From: an uncultured Enhydrobacter sp.
Lineage (GTDB): Bacteria; Pseudomonadota; Gammaproteobacteria; Pseudomonadales; Moraxellaceae
Reading direction: 5' to 3'
NCBI GenBank assembly: GCA_946222995.1
Contig: CAMIOS010000018.1
Location: 1-50,859 of the forward strand
Length of the DNA stretch: 50,859 nucleotides
Shown here: piece after piece, positions 18,778 to 27,821 of the stretch
Layout: every line of letters begins with the position of its first letter
Position numbering within the stretch: position 1 is the stretch's first letter
Notes under the pieces: generated by a model
Databases searched by the model: none
Told to the model about the DNA's origin: nothing
What the model saw: only the letters and a program-made list of their open reading frames with translations
Position numbers and translations under genes: made by a program

Positions 18778-20322
18778 TTACGCATTCACCACATGATACT
18801 CGCCTTTAGCAATCGCTTCTTTGATGCTATCGGCTTTTGTCATTACTTTGCCAAGCAAGGCTTTAACATTGTCAAAGGTCGCCACAGGGCTAAGTAAGGT
18901 CATTTTGAGCGATTGTACATCACGCTGGCTATCCACCACACGGGTCACGCCAATATTGGCTTCCCCTTCGGCAAACAGCTCATCTGCCACGTTTTGATTT
19001 AAGCTGTCGATAAACTCGCTTGGATAGCCGTTTGGTACAACACGGAATAACACCGACGCAAATTGTGGCTCAATCAAAAGCTCTAGCCCATCAGTTGCCT
19101 TGATATAGTCCGCTACTTCCCGAGACAGCTTCACGCCATGGTCGATAATTGAGCCATATAACTGCTCGCCCAATGCCTCAATGGTAAACCAGAGTTTTAA
19201 TGCATCAAAACGGCGGGTGGTTTGGAGCGATTTTGACACAAGGTTTGGTACGCCGTGTTCTTCGTCATACGCTGAGTTGAGGTATTCCGCCTCATAATGT
19301 ATAAAGCGATAGTTGGCTTCATCTTTGAGCAAAAATGCCCCGCATGAGATACTTTGGAAATAATGTTTATGAAAATCCAGCGTGACCGAGTCGGTCAGTT
19401 CAATCCCATCAAGCCAGTTGCGATACTCATTGGAAAGTAGCAACGCCCCGCCCCATGCTGCATCCACGTGCATCCAAGCCTTGTATTTATCGGTAATCGC
19501 CCGAATGTCTTTGAGTGGGTCAATCGCCCCTGCATCGGTTGTGCCTGCGGTCGCGACCACGCAAGAGATGATATTGCCTTTGGCGGTTTGCTCCGCCATG
19601 ATACGCTCAAGTTCAGCAGTATCCATTTGAGCCTTGTCATTGACAGGTACGGCAATCACGGATTGAAAGCCCATGCCCATCATCGCCATGTTTTTTTGCA
19701 CGCTAAAGTGGGCATTGGCAGAGCAAAGCACTTTCACTTTTTGCATGGCATCGGCTGGGATGCCATCACGCTGTACTGACCATTCCGACCCGTCGGTATT
19801 TTTCCAATTTTTGGCAATGCACCAATCACGAGCCAGTAGCACGCCCATCAGGTTTGATTGCGTACCGCCTGAGGTGAATACGCCTGCTTGTCCTTTGCCG
19901 TAGCCGACTTTTTGGCGTAACCAGTCGATAAGCTGAACTTCCATCAGCGAGCCTGCGGGGCTTTGGTCCCATGAGTCCATCGATTGATTGGTGGCATTAA
20001 TCATGACTTCGGCGATTTGGCTAGTGACCAACGTCGGGCAGTGCAAATGGGCAAGCGAATGGGGGTGATGTACCTTTAGGCTTTTATTTAAAAACAGCTC
20101 GGTCATACGCTCTAAGGCTTTGTCCATGCCCATGCCGTCTTGTGATGGGGCAAAGCTGATGGCTTCACGCAGTTCACGGATTGACCCGCCGGTGTACATT
20201 TTGTCGTTTTTTAGCCAGTCGCTGACGGCTTGTACCGCCTTGTGCATGGCGGTTTGGTAGTCGTGGATGGATTTTTCATCACGGCAGAGTAGGGCTTGTT
20301 GGTGTTGTGATAAGTTATTCAT
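18778..20322 (-). CDS. ddc: L-2,4-diaminobutyrate decarboxylase
   Basis: A PLP-dependent group II decarboxylase converting L-2,4-diaminobutyrate to 1,3-diaminopropane. The 514 residues have HVDAAWGG (Asp287 contacts the PLP ring nitrogen) and the PLP lysine in DFHKHYFQ (Lys319). TSGGTQSNLMG binds the phosphate. The specific substrate is assigned from the family and from the adjacent aminotransferase that makes diaminobutyrate, as in Acinetobacter. The ATG has AGGAAG upstream. It is the second gene after dat, separated by 77 bp that contain a hairpin. Confidence 0.92.
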   Translation of the reverse strand: MNNLSQHQQALLCRDEKSIHDYQTAMHKAVQAVSDWLKNDKMYTGGSIRELREAISFAPSQDGMGMDKALERMTELFLNKSLKVHHPHSLAHLHCPTLVTSQIAEVMINATNQSMDSWDQSPAGSLMEVQLIDWLRQKVGYGKGQAGVFTSGGTQSNLMGVLLARDWCIAKNWKNTDGSEWSVQRDGIPADAMQKVKVLCSANAHFSVQKNMAMMGMGFQSVIAVPVNDKAQMDTAELERIMAEQTAKGNIISCVVATAGTTDAGAIDPLKDIRAITDKYKAWMHVDAAWGGALLLSNEYRNWLDGIELTDSVTLDFHKHYFQSISCGAFLLKDEANYRFIHYEAEYLNSAYDEEHGVPNLVSKSLQTTRRFDALKLWFTIEALGEQLYGSIIDHGVKLSREVADYIKATDGLELLIEPQFASVLFRVVPNGYPSEFIDSLNQNVADELFAEGEANIGVTRVVDSQRDVQSLKMTLLSPVATFDNVKALLGKVMTKADSIKEAIAKGEYHVVNA

Positions 20323-20355
20323 AGTCTTCCTAAAAAATTTATGCGTTAGATAGAC

Positions 20356-20382
20356 AAAAGGCGGACGATTTGTCCACCTTTT
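20356..20382 (-). terminator. Hairpin between dat and ddc, possible attenuating terminator
   Basis: An 11-bp stem (20356-20366 with 20372-20382, one G-T wobble, 5-nt loop) ends in four T on the minus strand. It could partly terminate the dat transcript or stabilise its 3' end. Confidence 0.5.
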
Positions 20383-20399
20383 TAAAAATGAGCAAAATA

Positions 20400-21779
20400 T
20401 TAACCACGTACTTTTTGTACGGCTTCTTTCACGGCTTTTTTGAAACGCTCAAGCACCGCATCACACTCATCAGCTGTGATATTAATCGGGCAAAGCAAAC
20501 GAATCACGGTACCACCGCGACCGCCTTTTTCCAATAAAAGTTTATTTTCAAAACAGGCTTTTTGGATGGCATTGGCAAGCTCGCTATCGGCAGGATACGA
20601 GCCGATACGGTCAGCCGGTTGACGCTCATCAACGATTTCAATCCCGTTCATCAAGCCACGACCACGCACGTGACCGATACACGGGTACTCTTGCGCAAAT
20701 TTTTTGATTTCGCTGCGTAAATACTCGCCGCGTACACGAGCGTTTTCAGCCAAGTTTTTAGTGCGAATTTCATCCAATACTTGAATCGACGCTGCCATGG
20801 CAAGCTGATTACCACGAAATGTCCCTGTGTGCCCCGCAGGCTTCCAAGCGTCAAATTTTTTGTTAATCGCCAGTACGCACAGTGGTAAACCACCACCGAC
20901 TGCCTTACTCATCACCACCACATCAGGCACAATGTCCGCGTGTTCAAAGGCAAACATTTTACCTGAGCGTGCAAAGCCCGCTTGCACTTCATCCACAATC
21001 AACACGATGTCGTGCTTATCGGTGACTTCACGCACTTTTTGCAGCCATTTTTTTGGGGCTGGTACCACACCGCCTTCGCCTTGAATTGCTTCTAAAATCA
21101 CCGCCGCAGGTTTGACCACACCGCTTTCGACATCTTCAATAAAGTTTTCAAAGTAGTAGGTCAAAGCGTCCACGCCTGCATCCCCGCCAAGTCCTAACGG
21201 ACAGCGGTATTCATGCGGATATGGCATAAACTGCACGCCTGGCATTAAATTGCCGACTTTTTCTTTGGCAGACAAGTTGCCTGTCATCGCCAATGCCCCA
21301 TGCGTCATGCCATGATAGCCGCCACTAAACGCAATCACATTGTCACGCCCTGTGTAGGTTTTAGCCAATTTAATCGCTGCTTCCGTCCCATCTGCGCCGG
21401 TTGGACCGCAAAACTGCAACACAAAATCTTTTGGGAAAAACGATAATAAAGACTCGGTAAACGCATCTTTGACAGGTGTGGTAATATCAAGCGTGTGCAA
21501 TGGCAGCCCGCTTTCTAGTACATCATACAGGGCTTGTTTGACCGCAGGGTGATTGTGCCCTAGGGCTAAAGTACCGGCACCGGCTAGGCAGTCTAGGTAA
21601 TCATTGCCTTCAACATCGGTCACCCAGATACCTTGGGCTTTGGCAATGGCAAGGGGAAGTTTACGGGGGTAGCTACGTACCTCAGATTCCATTTGACTTT
21701 GACGGGTCAAATAATACTCGTTAGTGGCATCAGAAATTGGGTTTACAGGGGTAGGAATATGTAAGTGCATTTGGCTCAT
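20400..21779 (-). CDS. dat: Diaminobutyrate-2-oxoglutarate aminotransferase
   Basis: A class III PLP aminotransferase making L-2,4-diaminobutyrate from aspartate semialdehyde with glutamate as donor. The 459 residues show GPTGADGTEAAIKLA for phosphate binding, FSGGYHGMTHGA, the ring-nitrogen aspartate in LIVDEVQAGFARSGK (Asp263), and the PLP lysine in VMSKAVGGGLPL (Lys292). With ddc it forms the two-step route to 1,3-diaminopropane, the characteristic polyamine of this family. I see neither a siderophore gene nor a carboxynorspermidine gene nearby. Confidence 0.93.
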   Translation of the reverse strand: MSQMHLHIPTPVNPISDATNEYYLTRQSQMESEVRSYPRKLPLAIAKAQGIWVTDVEGNDYLDCLAGAGTLALGHNHPAVKQALYDVLESGLPLHTLDITTPVKDAFTESLLSFFPKDFVLQFCGPTGADGTEAAIKLAKTYTGRDNVIAFSGGYHGMTHGALAMTGNLSAKEKVGNLMPGVQFMPYPHEYRCPLGLGGDAGVDALTYYFENFIEDVESGVVKPAAVILEAIQGEGGVVPAPKKWLQKVREVTDKHDIVLIVDEVQAGFARSGKMFAFEHADIVPDVVVMSKAVGGGLPLCVLAINKKFDAWKPAGHTGTFRGNQLAMAASIQVLDEIRTKNLAENARVRGEYLRSEIKKFAQEYPCIGHVRGRGLMNGIEIVDERQPADRIGSYPADSELANAIQKACFENKLLLEKGGRGGTVIRLLCPINITADECDAVLERFKKAVKEAVQKVRG

Positions 21780-22110
21780 ATCGGATTACCATCTCAGATA
21801 AGCGTTGAATAAGTTAGTTTTTTGGCTATCTTTCTCGAACTATTGTTATTGTTCATCAGCAAAATTAAACCGCCCAATCTTGCTGACTCCAAAATAAAAA
21901 ACGTTATACCGAAAAACCCCAAAATGCTTAACCTTTGATTCGATTAATAACACCCAAGACCTAACAATATAACGCTTCAAATTTATGGGCGCATCATACC
22001 CTTTTTTTGTGAAAAATAAAGTCTTTTTTGAAAAAAATGACGAAAAAACCGAATTCATTGATAATCTTGCAACTTTAGTCAAAATTTTTTCGATAAAAAT
22101 TTAGGAAAAT
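21780..22110. other. Non-coding region upstream of dat
   Basis: These 331 AT-rich bases presumably contain the dat promoter and leader. A 78-codon minus-strand frame (21846-22082) lacks a good start and I reject it. No clear operator or riboswitch is visible. Confidence 0.4.
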
Positions 22111-22138
22111 AAAAAAGCTCACCGAAGTGAGCTTTTCT
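22111..22138 (-). terminator. Rho-independent terminator of rppH
   Basis: AAAAGCTCAC (22113-22122) and GTGAGCTTTT (22127-22136) form a 10-bp stem with a 4-nt loop. Six T follow on the minus strand. Confidence 0.9.
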
Positions 22139-22166
22139 ATCTCTTACAACCAATCAAATTTTACAA

Positions 22167-22679
22167 TCAATACGCTTTAACACTTTTTGGCAAAATTAAT
22201 TCTTGTTTAAGCGGTAGCTGCGGCGACAATTCAAACAACGCCCGCCGGTACACATTACGTTTAAACGAAACCACTTGGTTCAGTGGGTACCAATAACTGA
22301 CCCATTCCCAATGATCAAACTCGGGTTTTGCCGTATCAAAACGGATATGTTCTACATTTTTTTCATCTAGCTGAAGCAAAAACCATTTTTGTTTTTGCCC
22401 AATACACATCGGATATTGCCCTTGGCGGATAAACCGTTTAGGCAAGCGATACCGTAGCCAATTTTGGGTTTGTGACAAAAGTTTGACATGTTCTGGATAC
22501 AAGCCAACTTCTTCCCACAATTCACGATACATGGCATCAACCGGGGTTTCCCCATAATCAATACCGCCTTGCGGGAATTGCCAAGCATCGTGTCCAACCC
22601 GTTTTGCCCAAAGCACTTGCCCGTGTGTATTTGCCAAGATGATACCAACGTTGGCTCGAAAGCCATCTGCATCAATCAT
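22167..22679 (-). CDS. rppH: RNA pyrophosphohydrolase RppH
   Basis: A Nudix hydrolase that removes pyrophosphate from the 5' end of mRNA, triggering RNase E decay. The 170-residue length matches the family. The Nudix box runs from Gly38 to Leu60 (GETPVDAMYRELWEEVGL in its second part), matching GX5EX7REUXEEXGU exactly. The N-terminal DADGFRANVGIIL and QFPQGGID are RppH signatures. AAAGG lies before the ATG. It is monocistronic with its own terminator. Confidence 0.96.
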   Translation of the reverse strand: MIDADGFRANVGIILANTHGQVLWAKRVGHDAWQFPQGGIDYGETPVDAMYRELWEEVGLYPEHVKLLSQTQNWLRYRLPKRFIRQGQYPMCIGQKQKWFLLQLDEKNVEHIRFDTAKPEFDHWEWVSYWYPLNQVVSFKRNVYRRALFELSPQLPLKQELILPKSVKAY

Positions 22680-23019
22680 GACGATTACCTTTTAATTTCA
22701 TGTTTAAAATCAACAGGCAATCACATTATCTAAGTTTTTAAGAATCGAATTAAATCGATTATTATAGGCTAACGTTAAGTAGCATTATTCAAAATTACCA
22801 TACCAAACTTTACACTTGTTTATTATTATACAAAAAAACATGGACAATGTAATCACTGTCGTTATTACTATCTATTAAACCAGTTTTTTCTTCACAAGTG
22901 TAATGTTTATTTGCTATAAATTGTTTCACAGACATAAAAAAGGCATAATAGTTCTTGATTTTATACAAATTGACTTAACTAAAGAGACATTCAATGATTA
23001 AATTTGGGGAACATAACCT
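22680..23019. other. Divergent intergenic region between rppH and the OsmC-family gene
   Basis: These 340 AT-rich bases contain promoters for both neighbours. The one structured element I see is a 9-bp inverted repeat, TACACTTGT at 22811-22819 and ACAAGTGTA at 22894-22902, whose role is unknown. Confidence 0.35.
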
Positions 23020-23430
23020 ATGAAAGCAACGGTAAGTTGGTTAAAAAATGAAGACATCAATTTTGCAGCGGTGACCGAATCTGGCAATCAAGTTGTGATG
23101 GATTCAACGCAACAACTTGGTGCAAAACCTATGGAATTAATATTGGTGGGGTTAGGGGGGTGTGCCAGTTATGATGTGGTCAGTATTTTGCAAAAAGGTC
23201 GTCAAGCGATTAGCGATGTGACATGCCAACTGACTGCCCAACGTGCGGATGCGATCCCTGCGGTGTTTACCGATATTCATTTGCATTTTGTGGTGACGGG
23301 CAAAGACATTAAAGAATCCCAAGTCAAAAAAGCGGTTGAACTGTCTGCCGAAAAATACTGCTCTGCCAGTCGTATGTTAGAAAATGGCGGCGTCAACATT
23401 ACCCATGATTACGAAATTATCGAAGCTTAA
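23020..23430 (+). CDS. OsmC-family protein, YhfA-like
   Basis: A small redox protein of the OsmC/Ohr superfamily. In 136 residues the two family cysteines are present: Cys48 in GLGGCASYDVVSIL and Cys114 in EKYCSASRML. Ohr and OsmC use such a pair to reduce organic hydroperoxides. The YhfA-like subgroup has no firmly established substrate, so I leave the function open. It lies 13 bp upstream of the MAPEG gene and is probably co-transcribed with it. Confidence 0.85.
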   Translation: MKATVSWLKNEDINFAAVTESGNQVVMDSTQQLGAKPMELILVGLGGCASYDVVSILQKGRQAISDVTCQLTAQRADAIPAVFTDIHLHFVVTGKDIKESQVKKAVELSAEKYCSASRMLENGGVNITHDYEIIEA

Positions 23431-23443
23431 AAGGAAGTAGTTT

Positions 23444-23857
23444 ATGTTGGATAGACTTCCTGCAACCAATGGGAGCGTGATTTTGGCGATGGTCATAGCT
23501 TGTCTATTGCCGACTATTTTTGCGGCAGTTGCCAAAATGCTGGGTGGATTTAAAGCAAAAGATAATGAACATCCACGAGCATTTTTGAACTCTTTGACAG
23601 GCGCGGCGGCTCGTGCCAATGCGGCACAACAAAACAGTTATGAAACCTTACCTATGTTTTTGGCGGCGGTGAGTGTGGCGTTGTTATTTTTTGTGCCCTT
23701 GTCAATTGTGTCAAAGCTGGCTTGGTTATATGTGGTATTGCGGGTGATTTATGGCTTGGCGTATATTGCAAATTGGTCGACGTTTCGTTCGATTATCTGG
23801 ATGTTAGCGTTGGCGTGTCCGCTTATGTTGTTTTATCTAGCCGTTCGGTTGAGTTAA
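23444..23857 (+). CDS. MAPEG-family membrane protein
   Basis: A 137-residue protein with four hydrophobic helices (about 10-30, 65-85, 88-107 and 113-132). Between helices one and two is the conserved loop RAFLNSLTGAAARANAAQQN, followed by SYETLPMF. This is the signature of membrane-associated proteins in eicosanoid and glutathione metabolism. Bacterial members are mostly uncharacterised; glutathione-linked detoxification is only a family-level guess. AAAAGGAAG precedes the ATG. Its 3' end overlaps the convergent dus gene by 35 bp. Confidence 0.85.
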   Translation: MLDRLPATNGSVILAMVIACLLPTIFAAVAKMLGGFKAKDNEHPRAFLNSLTGAAARANAAQQNSYETLPMFLAAVSVALLFFVPLSIVSKLAWLYVVLRVIYGLAYIANWSTFRSIIWMLALACPLMLFYLAVRLS

Positions 23858-24881
23858 GTAAGGACATTATAATCTCATTTAATTGCTTTTGTTTTTTGAC
23901 CCCTTGCCAAAGCGCATTGGCTTCATCATAACCTTGGGTGAGCATCCCAAGCCACTGTTTATACCTTCCGACAAGCATATTATCGCTACGCGCTTGTCCT
24001 TGCAAAAAGGCGATTTGCAATTTTAATAAATCTTGCCAAGTCATATTTTCTACGTTTTCATTGTTATCAAATGCCTTGATTTGGTTGACTAAATCGGGGC
24101 GCGTGACCGCCCCACGCCCGAGCATGAGGTGCGGCGTTCCCGCTTGTTCACGACATCGCATCGCATTTTCAAGTGTCCAAATTTCCCCATTGGCTATAAT
24201 GGGCAACGTTAATCGCTTTGTTAAAGGTTCAATCAATTCCCAATAGGCTGGGGGTTTATAGCCTTGGGTTTTGGTGCGAGCGTGAATAGTAAGCCAACTG
24301 GCATTGGCAGATTGCACCGCATCGCCAATCTCACTGGTTAAACTCGTATCTTCATAGCCCAAGCGGATTTTGGCAGAAACCGGTGTGTCGCTTGGTACAG
24401 CATTTCGTACAGCTTTAATAATCTGATAAACAGTTGTAGGCTCTGTGAGTAATACCGAGCCACCCCGATGATTGTTCACTGTTTTGGCGGGACAACCAAA
24501 ATTTAAGTCAATGGCTAATGCGCCCAATTCTACGGCTTTTACGGCATTGCCTGCCATAAGTTCAGGGTGACTACCTAATAGTTGCACATGAACCGGCGTG
24601 CCGTGGATAGTTTTTCCTTTTAACCCACTTTCTTGTAGAAGCTCTGGCACGAATTTGTAGAATACATGACTGGGTAGCACATGCTGCGTGACACGGATAA
24701 ACTCACTCACTGTCCAGTCGTAATGTCCGATACTGGTCAAAATCTGGCGCATCAGTGGGTCAGTCAAGCCCTCCATCGGGGCAAGCACGGTTTTTGATGT
24801 GGTAAAATTCGTTTGGTGAGGCATGGCTAAACGACTTCTCTTAATTAGACTTAACGTCTCATAAAACGCTTTGGCTAACAT
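23823..24881 (-). CDS. dusC: tRNA-dihydrouridine synthase, DusC type
   Basis: An FMN enzyme reducing uridine to dihydrouridine in tRNA (position 16 for DusC). Seen: LAPMEGLTDPLMRQILTS at the start of the barrel, the catalytic Cys in LNFGCPAKTVNNHRGGSVLL, the FMN-binding IANGEIWTLENAM, and LMLGRGAVTRPDL. The DusC rather than DusA/B assignment rests on APMEG(L/V) with D at the next conserved position and is less sure. The longest frame gives 352 residues; an ATG at 24824 (333 residues) starts close to the E. coli N-terminus and may be the true start. A TATAAT (24899-24904, minus strand) is the likely -10. Confidence 0.88.
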   Translation of the reverse strand: MLAKAFYETLSLIKRSRLAMPHQTNFTTSKTVLAPMEGLTDPLMRQILTSIGHYDWTVSEFIRVTQHVLPSHVFYKFVPELLQESGLKGKTIHGTPVHVQLLGSHPELMAGNAVKAVELGALAIDLNFGCPAKTVNNHRGGSVLLTEPTTVYQIIKAVRNAVPSDTPVSAKIRLGYEDTSLTSEIGDAVQSANASWLTIHARTKTQGYKPPAYWELIEPLTKRLTLPIIANGEIWTLENAMRCREQAGTPHLMLGRGAVTRPDLVNQIKAFDNNENVENMTWQDLLKLQIAFLQGQARSDNMLVGRYKQWLGMLTQGYDEANALWQGVKKQKQLNEIIMSLLNSTERLDKTT

Positions 24882-25044
24882 AGCAAAAAATAGGTTATAT
24901 TATACGGCAAGTTACCCCTTTACCCCTAATATTTGCATATGCCAAAATGCCAAATATCCTGCAAATAAAATCAAGCTATAAGAAAATTCTTGGTACCCTT
25001 ATAATCGGCTATCTATAATCTGTATTGAGCAAATATCATGCAGT

Positions 25045-25079
25045 TAAAAAAAGTGACCGCATTCAGCAGTCACCTTTTT
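25045..25079 (-). terminator. Rho-independent terminator of the hydroxyacyl-CoA dehydrogenase gene
   Basis: GTGAC (25053-25057) and GTCAC (25069-25073) plus A/T pairs form a stem with an 11-nt loop. Seven T follow on the minus strand. Confidence 0.75.
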
Positions 25080-25107
25080 CAATCAAATTAAATAGCCAGC
25101 CAATGAA

Positions 25108-25998
25108 TTAAGAATTGCGGATATTGCCGTTTTCATCATAGTCATAAAACCCACTATTGGTTTCTTTACCCATTTTCCCCTTATCAATATATTCCTCTTG
25201 AAGACGCTTGGTAAAATTACGTTCATCTTCATCACCGGTTGCTTCGGCTTTTCTTGAGTGAATTTCATACACGGTGCGTAAACCGACGGTATCCATAATT
25301 TCAAAAGGACCAGCAACCGAACCTGTCGCCTCTTTCCACACTGCATCCACATCGCGAGGCTCGGCAATGCCGCCGCCATACAGTTTTGACGCCGCCTCTA
25401 GGAATGGCACCAAGAGCGAATTGAGAATATAGCCGGGTTGTTCTTTTTTGATCACGACGGGTTTCATGCCCATATCTTTGGCAAATTGCTCAACCGCTTC
25501 TACGTATTTGGGGTCAGTTTTGGCAGTGCCCATCACTTCAACAACACGGCGTTTCCAAATATCATTGGCAAAGTGATACGCCAAAAAACGGCTGGCATCG
25601 CCCGAGCTATCAGCAAAACTACTGGGCAAAAGCGTTGAGGTATTGGTGGTAAAAATCGCCGTTTTTGGGGCGTTTTCGCCCACCTTTTGCCAAATTTTAC
25701 GTTTTAGTTCGATATTTTCTGGTACCGCTTCAATAACCAGATCCGCCTTGCTCACCGCTTCTGCCAAGTCTTTGGATTGGCTTAAATGACCTTTTGTTTG
25801 TTCAAGCTTGTCGTTACTGGCATCTTTAAGATTTTGAGCATAAGTTTCACGTATTTTGTCAAAGCGTTTAGCAGCTGAGGCAAGGGCTTCATCATTGATG
25901 TCGTAGCTTACCACATCAAAGCCACTGTAAGCGATTTGATAGGCAATTTGAGCGCCCAATACCCCTGCACCTAATACAGTCACATGTTTAATAGTCAT
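25108..25998 (-). CDS. 3-hydroxyacyl-CoA dehydrogenase
   Basis: An NAD-dependent oxidation of 3-hydroxyacyl-CoA to 3-ketoacyl-CoA. The 296 residues begin with a Rossmann motif GAGVLGAQIA (9-18), and the NAD-site acidic residue is in SYDIND. The catalytic His142/Glu154 pair lies in YHFANDIWKRRVVEVM with the usual 12-residue spacing, and the C-terminal helical domain starts near PGYILNSLL. The FNPVPxM segment of FadB-like enzymes is replaced by FANDIWK, as in a subgroup also seen in Firmicutes. The physiological substrate (fatty acids, hydroxybutyrate) is unknown. The start at 25998 is fixed by AAGGAGAT; an ATG at 26031 lacks one. Confidence 0.87.
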   Translation of the reverse strand: MTIKHVTVLGAGVLGAQIAYQIAYSGFDVVSYDINDEALASAAKRFDKIRETYAQNLKDASNDKLEQTKGHLSQSKDLAEAVSKADLVIEAVPENIELKRKIWQKVGENAPKTAIFTTNTSTLLPSSFADSSGDASRFLAYHFANDIWKRRVVEVMGTAKTDPKYVEAVEQFAKDMGMKPVVIKKEQPGYILNSLLVPFLEAASKLYGGGIAEPRDVDAVWKEATGSVAGPFEIMDTVGLRTVYEIHSRKAEATGDEDERNFTKRLQEEYIDKGKMGKETNSGFYDYDENGNIRNS

Positions 25999-26231
25999 GG
26001 TTATCTCCTTAGTTGTTATTAACGTTGTCATTAAAATTTTAGATTGTTTAGTGAATTTTATAATTAATTCAAAAAAATTAATTATAAGTAAAAAATTTTC
26101 TACTCACTAGGGGTTTTTACAATTACCTAACGCTTTGTACATGGGTTAAAAAAACGCTACATTGATAGACACCGTTATTTATGTAAGTGAAACATACCGA
26201 TCTAATGACAATACTATAAGCGATAAAAAGC

Positions 26232-27734
26232 CTAACCATAAATCACTTTTTTGTCTTTTAACCCATTGACCAAATCTTGGATATTAAAAATATCTAAGTT
26301 TACTTTGGCACGGGTACAAGCAACATACAATAGCCGTAGTTCTTCGGGCGAGATTTTCACCGCTTGAGAAGTCACATCATAATAAAAATCGTCGTCAATC
26401 TGTACGTTTGCCCATTCTAACCCTTTGGCCTTGTGAGCGGTAGAGATAATATAATCCGCTTGTTCAAGGCTTGATAGACTGCCAATCGCTTGGTTAATGG
26501 TGTCGGTGCCGTGGTCATCGACCAGTTTAACCAGCGTTTTTAGGTCGCTCCCTTCATTGGTCTCAGAGTATTCTTGCACCTCTCGCCAGTTGTTAAAATA
26601 CGCCAATTCTGGCACGCCATACGCCGATTGCCCTTTTTTGAGGCGTTCAGCAGATTGACTAAACTTAAGCAAGCGTTCGGTATCGGCTTGTAGGGCGACT
26701 TTATGCCCCATTTTTAGCCCGCTTAATAGATTGACCATAGCACTGGCATTGGTGCGACACAGTATCGCATCTTTTTTGCCATGAATCAGGCTTTTGCCCA
26801 AGGTCGAAACCATCGTGGGGTTACCCCGTAACGGCACATCTTCTTGTAACGCCTTTAAAAATACATTCGCCACATCGGCAATTTTATCACCAAAACGAAA
26901 CGATTGGGTAAGCAAGGTTTGCGGTAATGGCAGGCGTTTCATAGCGTTAATCGCCCCCCGCCATTCATAAATCTGTTGGTGAGCATCGCCAACATAGATG
27001 ACTTGGGTTGGCTGATTGGACAAAATCCCCATCATCAGCGGGTCGGCATCTTGAGCTTCATCAAATAAAATAAAATCCGCAGGAATGACAGGCTTGGATA
27101 ACGCCCATAATTTGAGATAAATATCATGCCCAATCCCCGCAGGATGGCGCGGGTCAATCGACTGTAGCCACCGTCGTTCCACATACGGATACAGCGTATC
27201 CCGCAGACTTTCGGCGTCGCTTGGGCTGACCCAATCGGGAAATAACAGATGGCGGGGGGCGGGGTAGCTGGCGTGGGTACTACAAAATTGGCTCACCGCA
27301 TCGACGACAAAGCGGGCTTGACGTTCGGGCGTTAAGGTAACAAACTGGTTTTTACCTTCGATATGGCGATTGACTTGGATGGGCGTTAGACCCAAATCGC
27401 CGGCCAAACGACTGGGCGAAAAACGCGGCAGTTGTAATTTGGCGGTGATATCTCGGGCGGTGTGGCGAAAGGCAAGCGAGTGAAAGGTACGACAATCGAT
27501 ATGACTGGCAAATTTGCGTTGAGCCTCAGCGGCAATGGCTTTATTAAACGCCAAATACAGCCCCCGACCTCGTAAGTTATTACCAATTAGGGTTAAGGTG
27601 GTGGTTTTGCCTGCCCCTGCGTATGCCACGACCTTAAACGACTGGCGGGCAAGTGCCATTTGTAGGGCTTGTTGTTGTTCTTCGGTAGGTGCTGGAGTAA
27701 GACTTAGAGGGGTTTGAGGAGCGTTGACTATCAT
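26232..27734 (-). CDS. UvrD/Rep-like superfamily 1 DNA helicase
   Basis: An ATP-dependent 3'-5' helicase-like protein of 500 residues. Motif I is AYAGAGKTTTL (about 38-48), Ia-like LAFNKAIAAEAQRKF, II ILFDEAQDADPL, III VGDAHQQIYEWRGA, IV TQSFRFGDKIADVAN, V ISTAHKAKGLEW and VI LLYVACTRAK. It is shorter than UvrD or Rep (about 670-720) and resembles the compact FBH1-like bacterial helicases that handle recombination intermediates. That specific role is inferred. It stands alone, 87 bp from the tatC stop, with no recB/C/D-like neighbour. Confidence 0.85.
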   Translation of the reverse strand: MIVNAPQTPLSLTPAPTEEQQQALQMALARQSFKVVAYAGAGKTTTLTLIGNNLRGRGLYLAFNKAIAAEAQRKFASHIDCRTFHSLAFRHTARDITAKLQLPRFSPSRLAGDLGLTPIQVNRHIEGKNQFVTLTPERQARFVVDAVSQFCSTHASYPAPRHLLFPDWVSPSDAESLRDTLYPYVERRWLQSIDPRHPAGIGHDIYLKLWALSKPVIPADFILFDEAQDADPLMMGILSNQPTQVIYVGDAHQQIYEWRGAINAMKRLPLPQTLLTQSFRFGDKIADVANVFLKALQEDVPLRGNPTMVSTLGKSLIHGKKDAILCRTNASAMVNLLSGLKMGHKVALQADTERLLKFSQSAERLKKGQSAYGVPELAYFNNWREVQEYSETNEGSDLKTLVKLVDDHGTDTINQAIGSLSSLEQADYIISTAHKAKGLEWANVQIDDDFYYDVTSQAVKISPEELRLLYVACTRAKVNLDIFNIQDLVNGLKDKKVIYG

Positions 27735-27821
27735 AATTGTTTGGCGTAACTATTGGGGGAATATGATAGCAAATTATGGTGGTGAGTGGGGGAAATTGCA
27801 AAAAATGGAAAAGGATTTTTG

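Noticed and set aside
21846..22082. 78-codon minus-strand frame upstream of dat
   Set aside because: Low complexity in AT-rich DNA with no ribosome binding site and no recognisable domain.
24995..25020. Two plus-strand TATAAT sequences downstream of the hydroxyacyl-CoA dehydrogenase gene
   Set aside because: No -35 elements at proper spacing and no plus-strand gene follows; chance matches are expected in AT-rich DNA.
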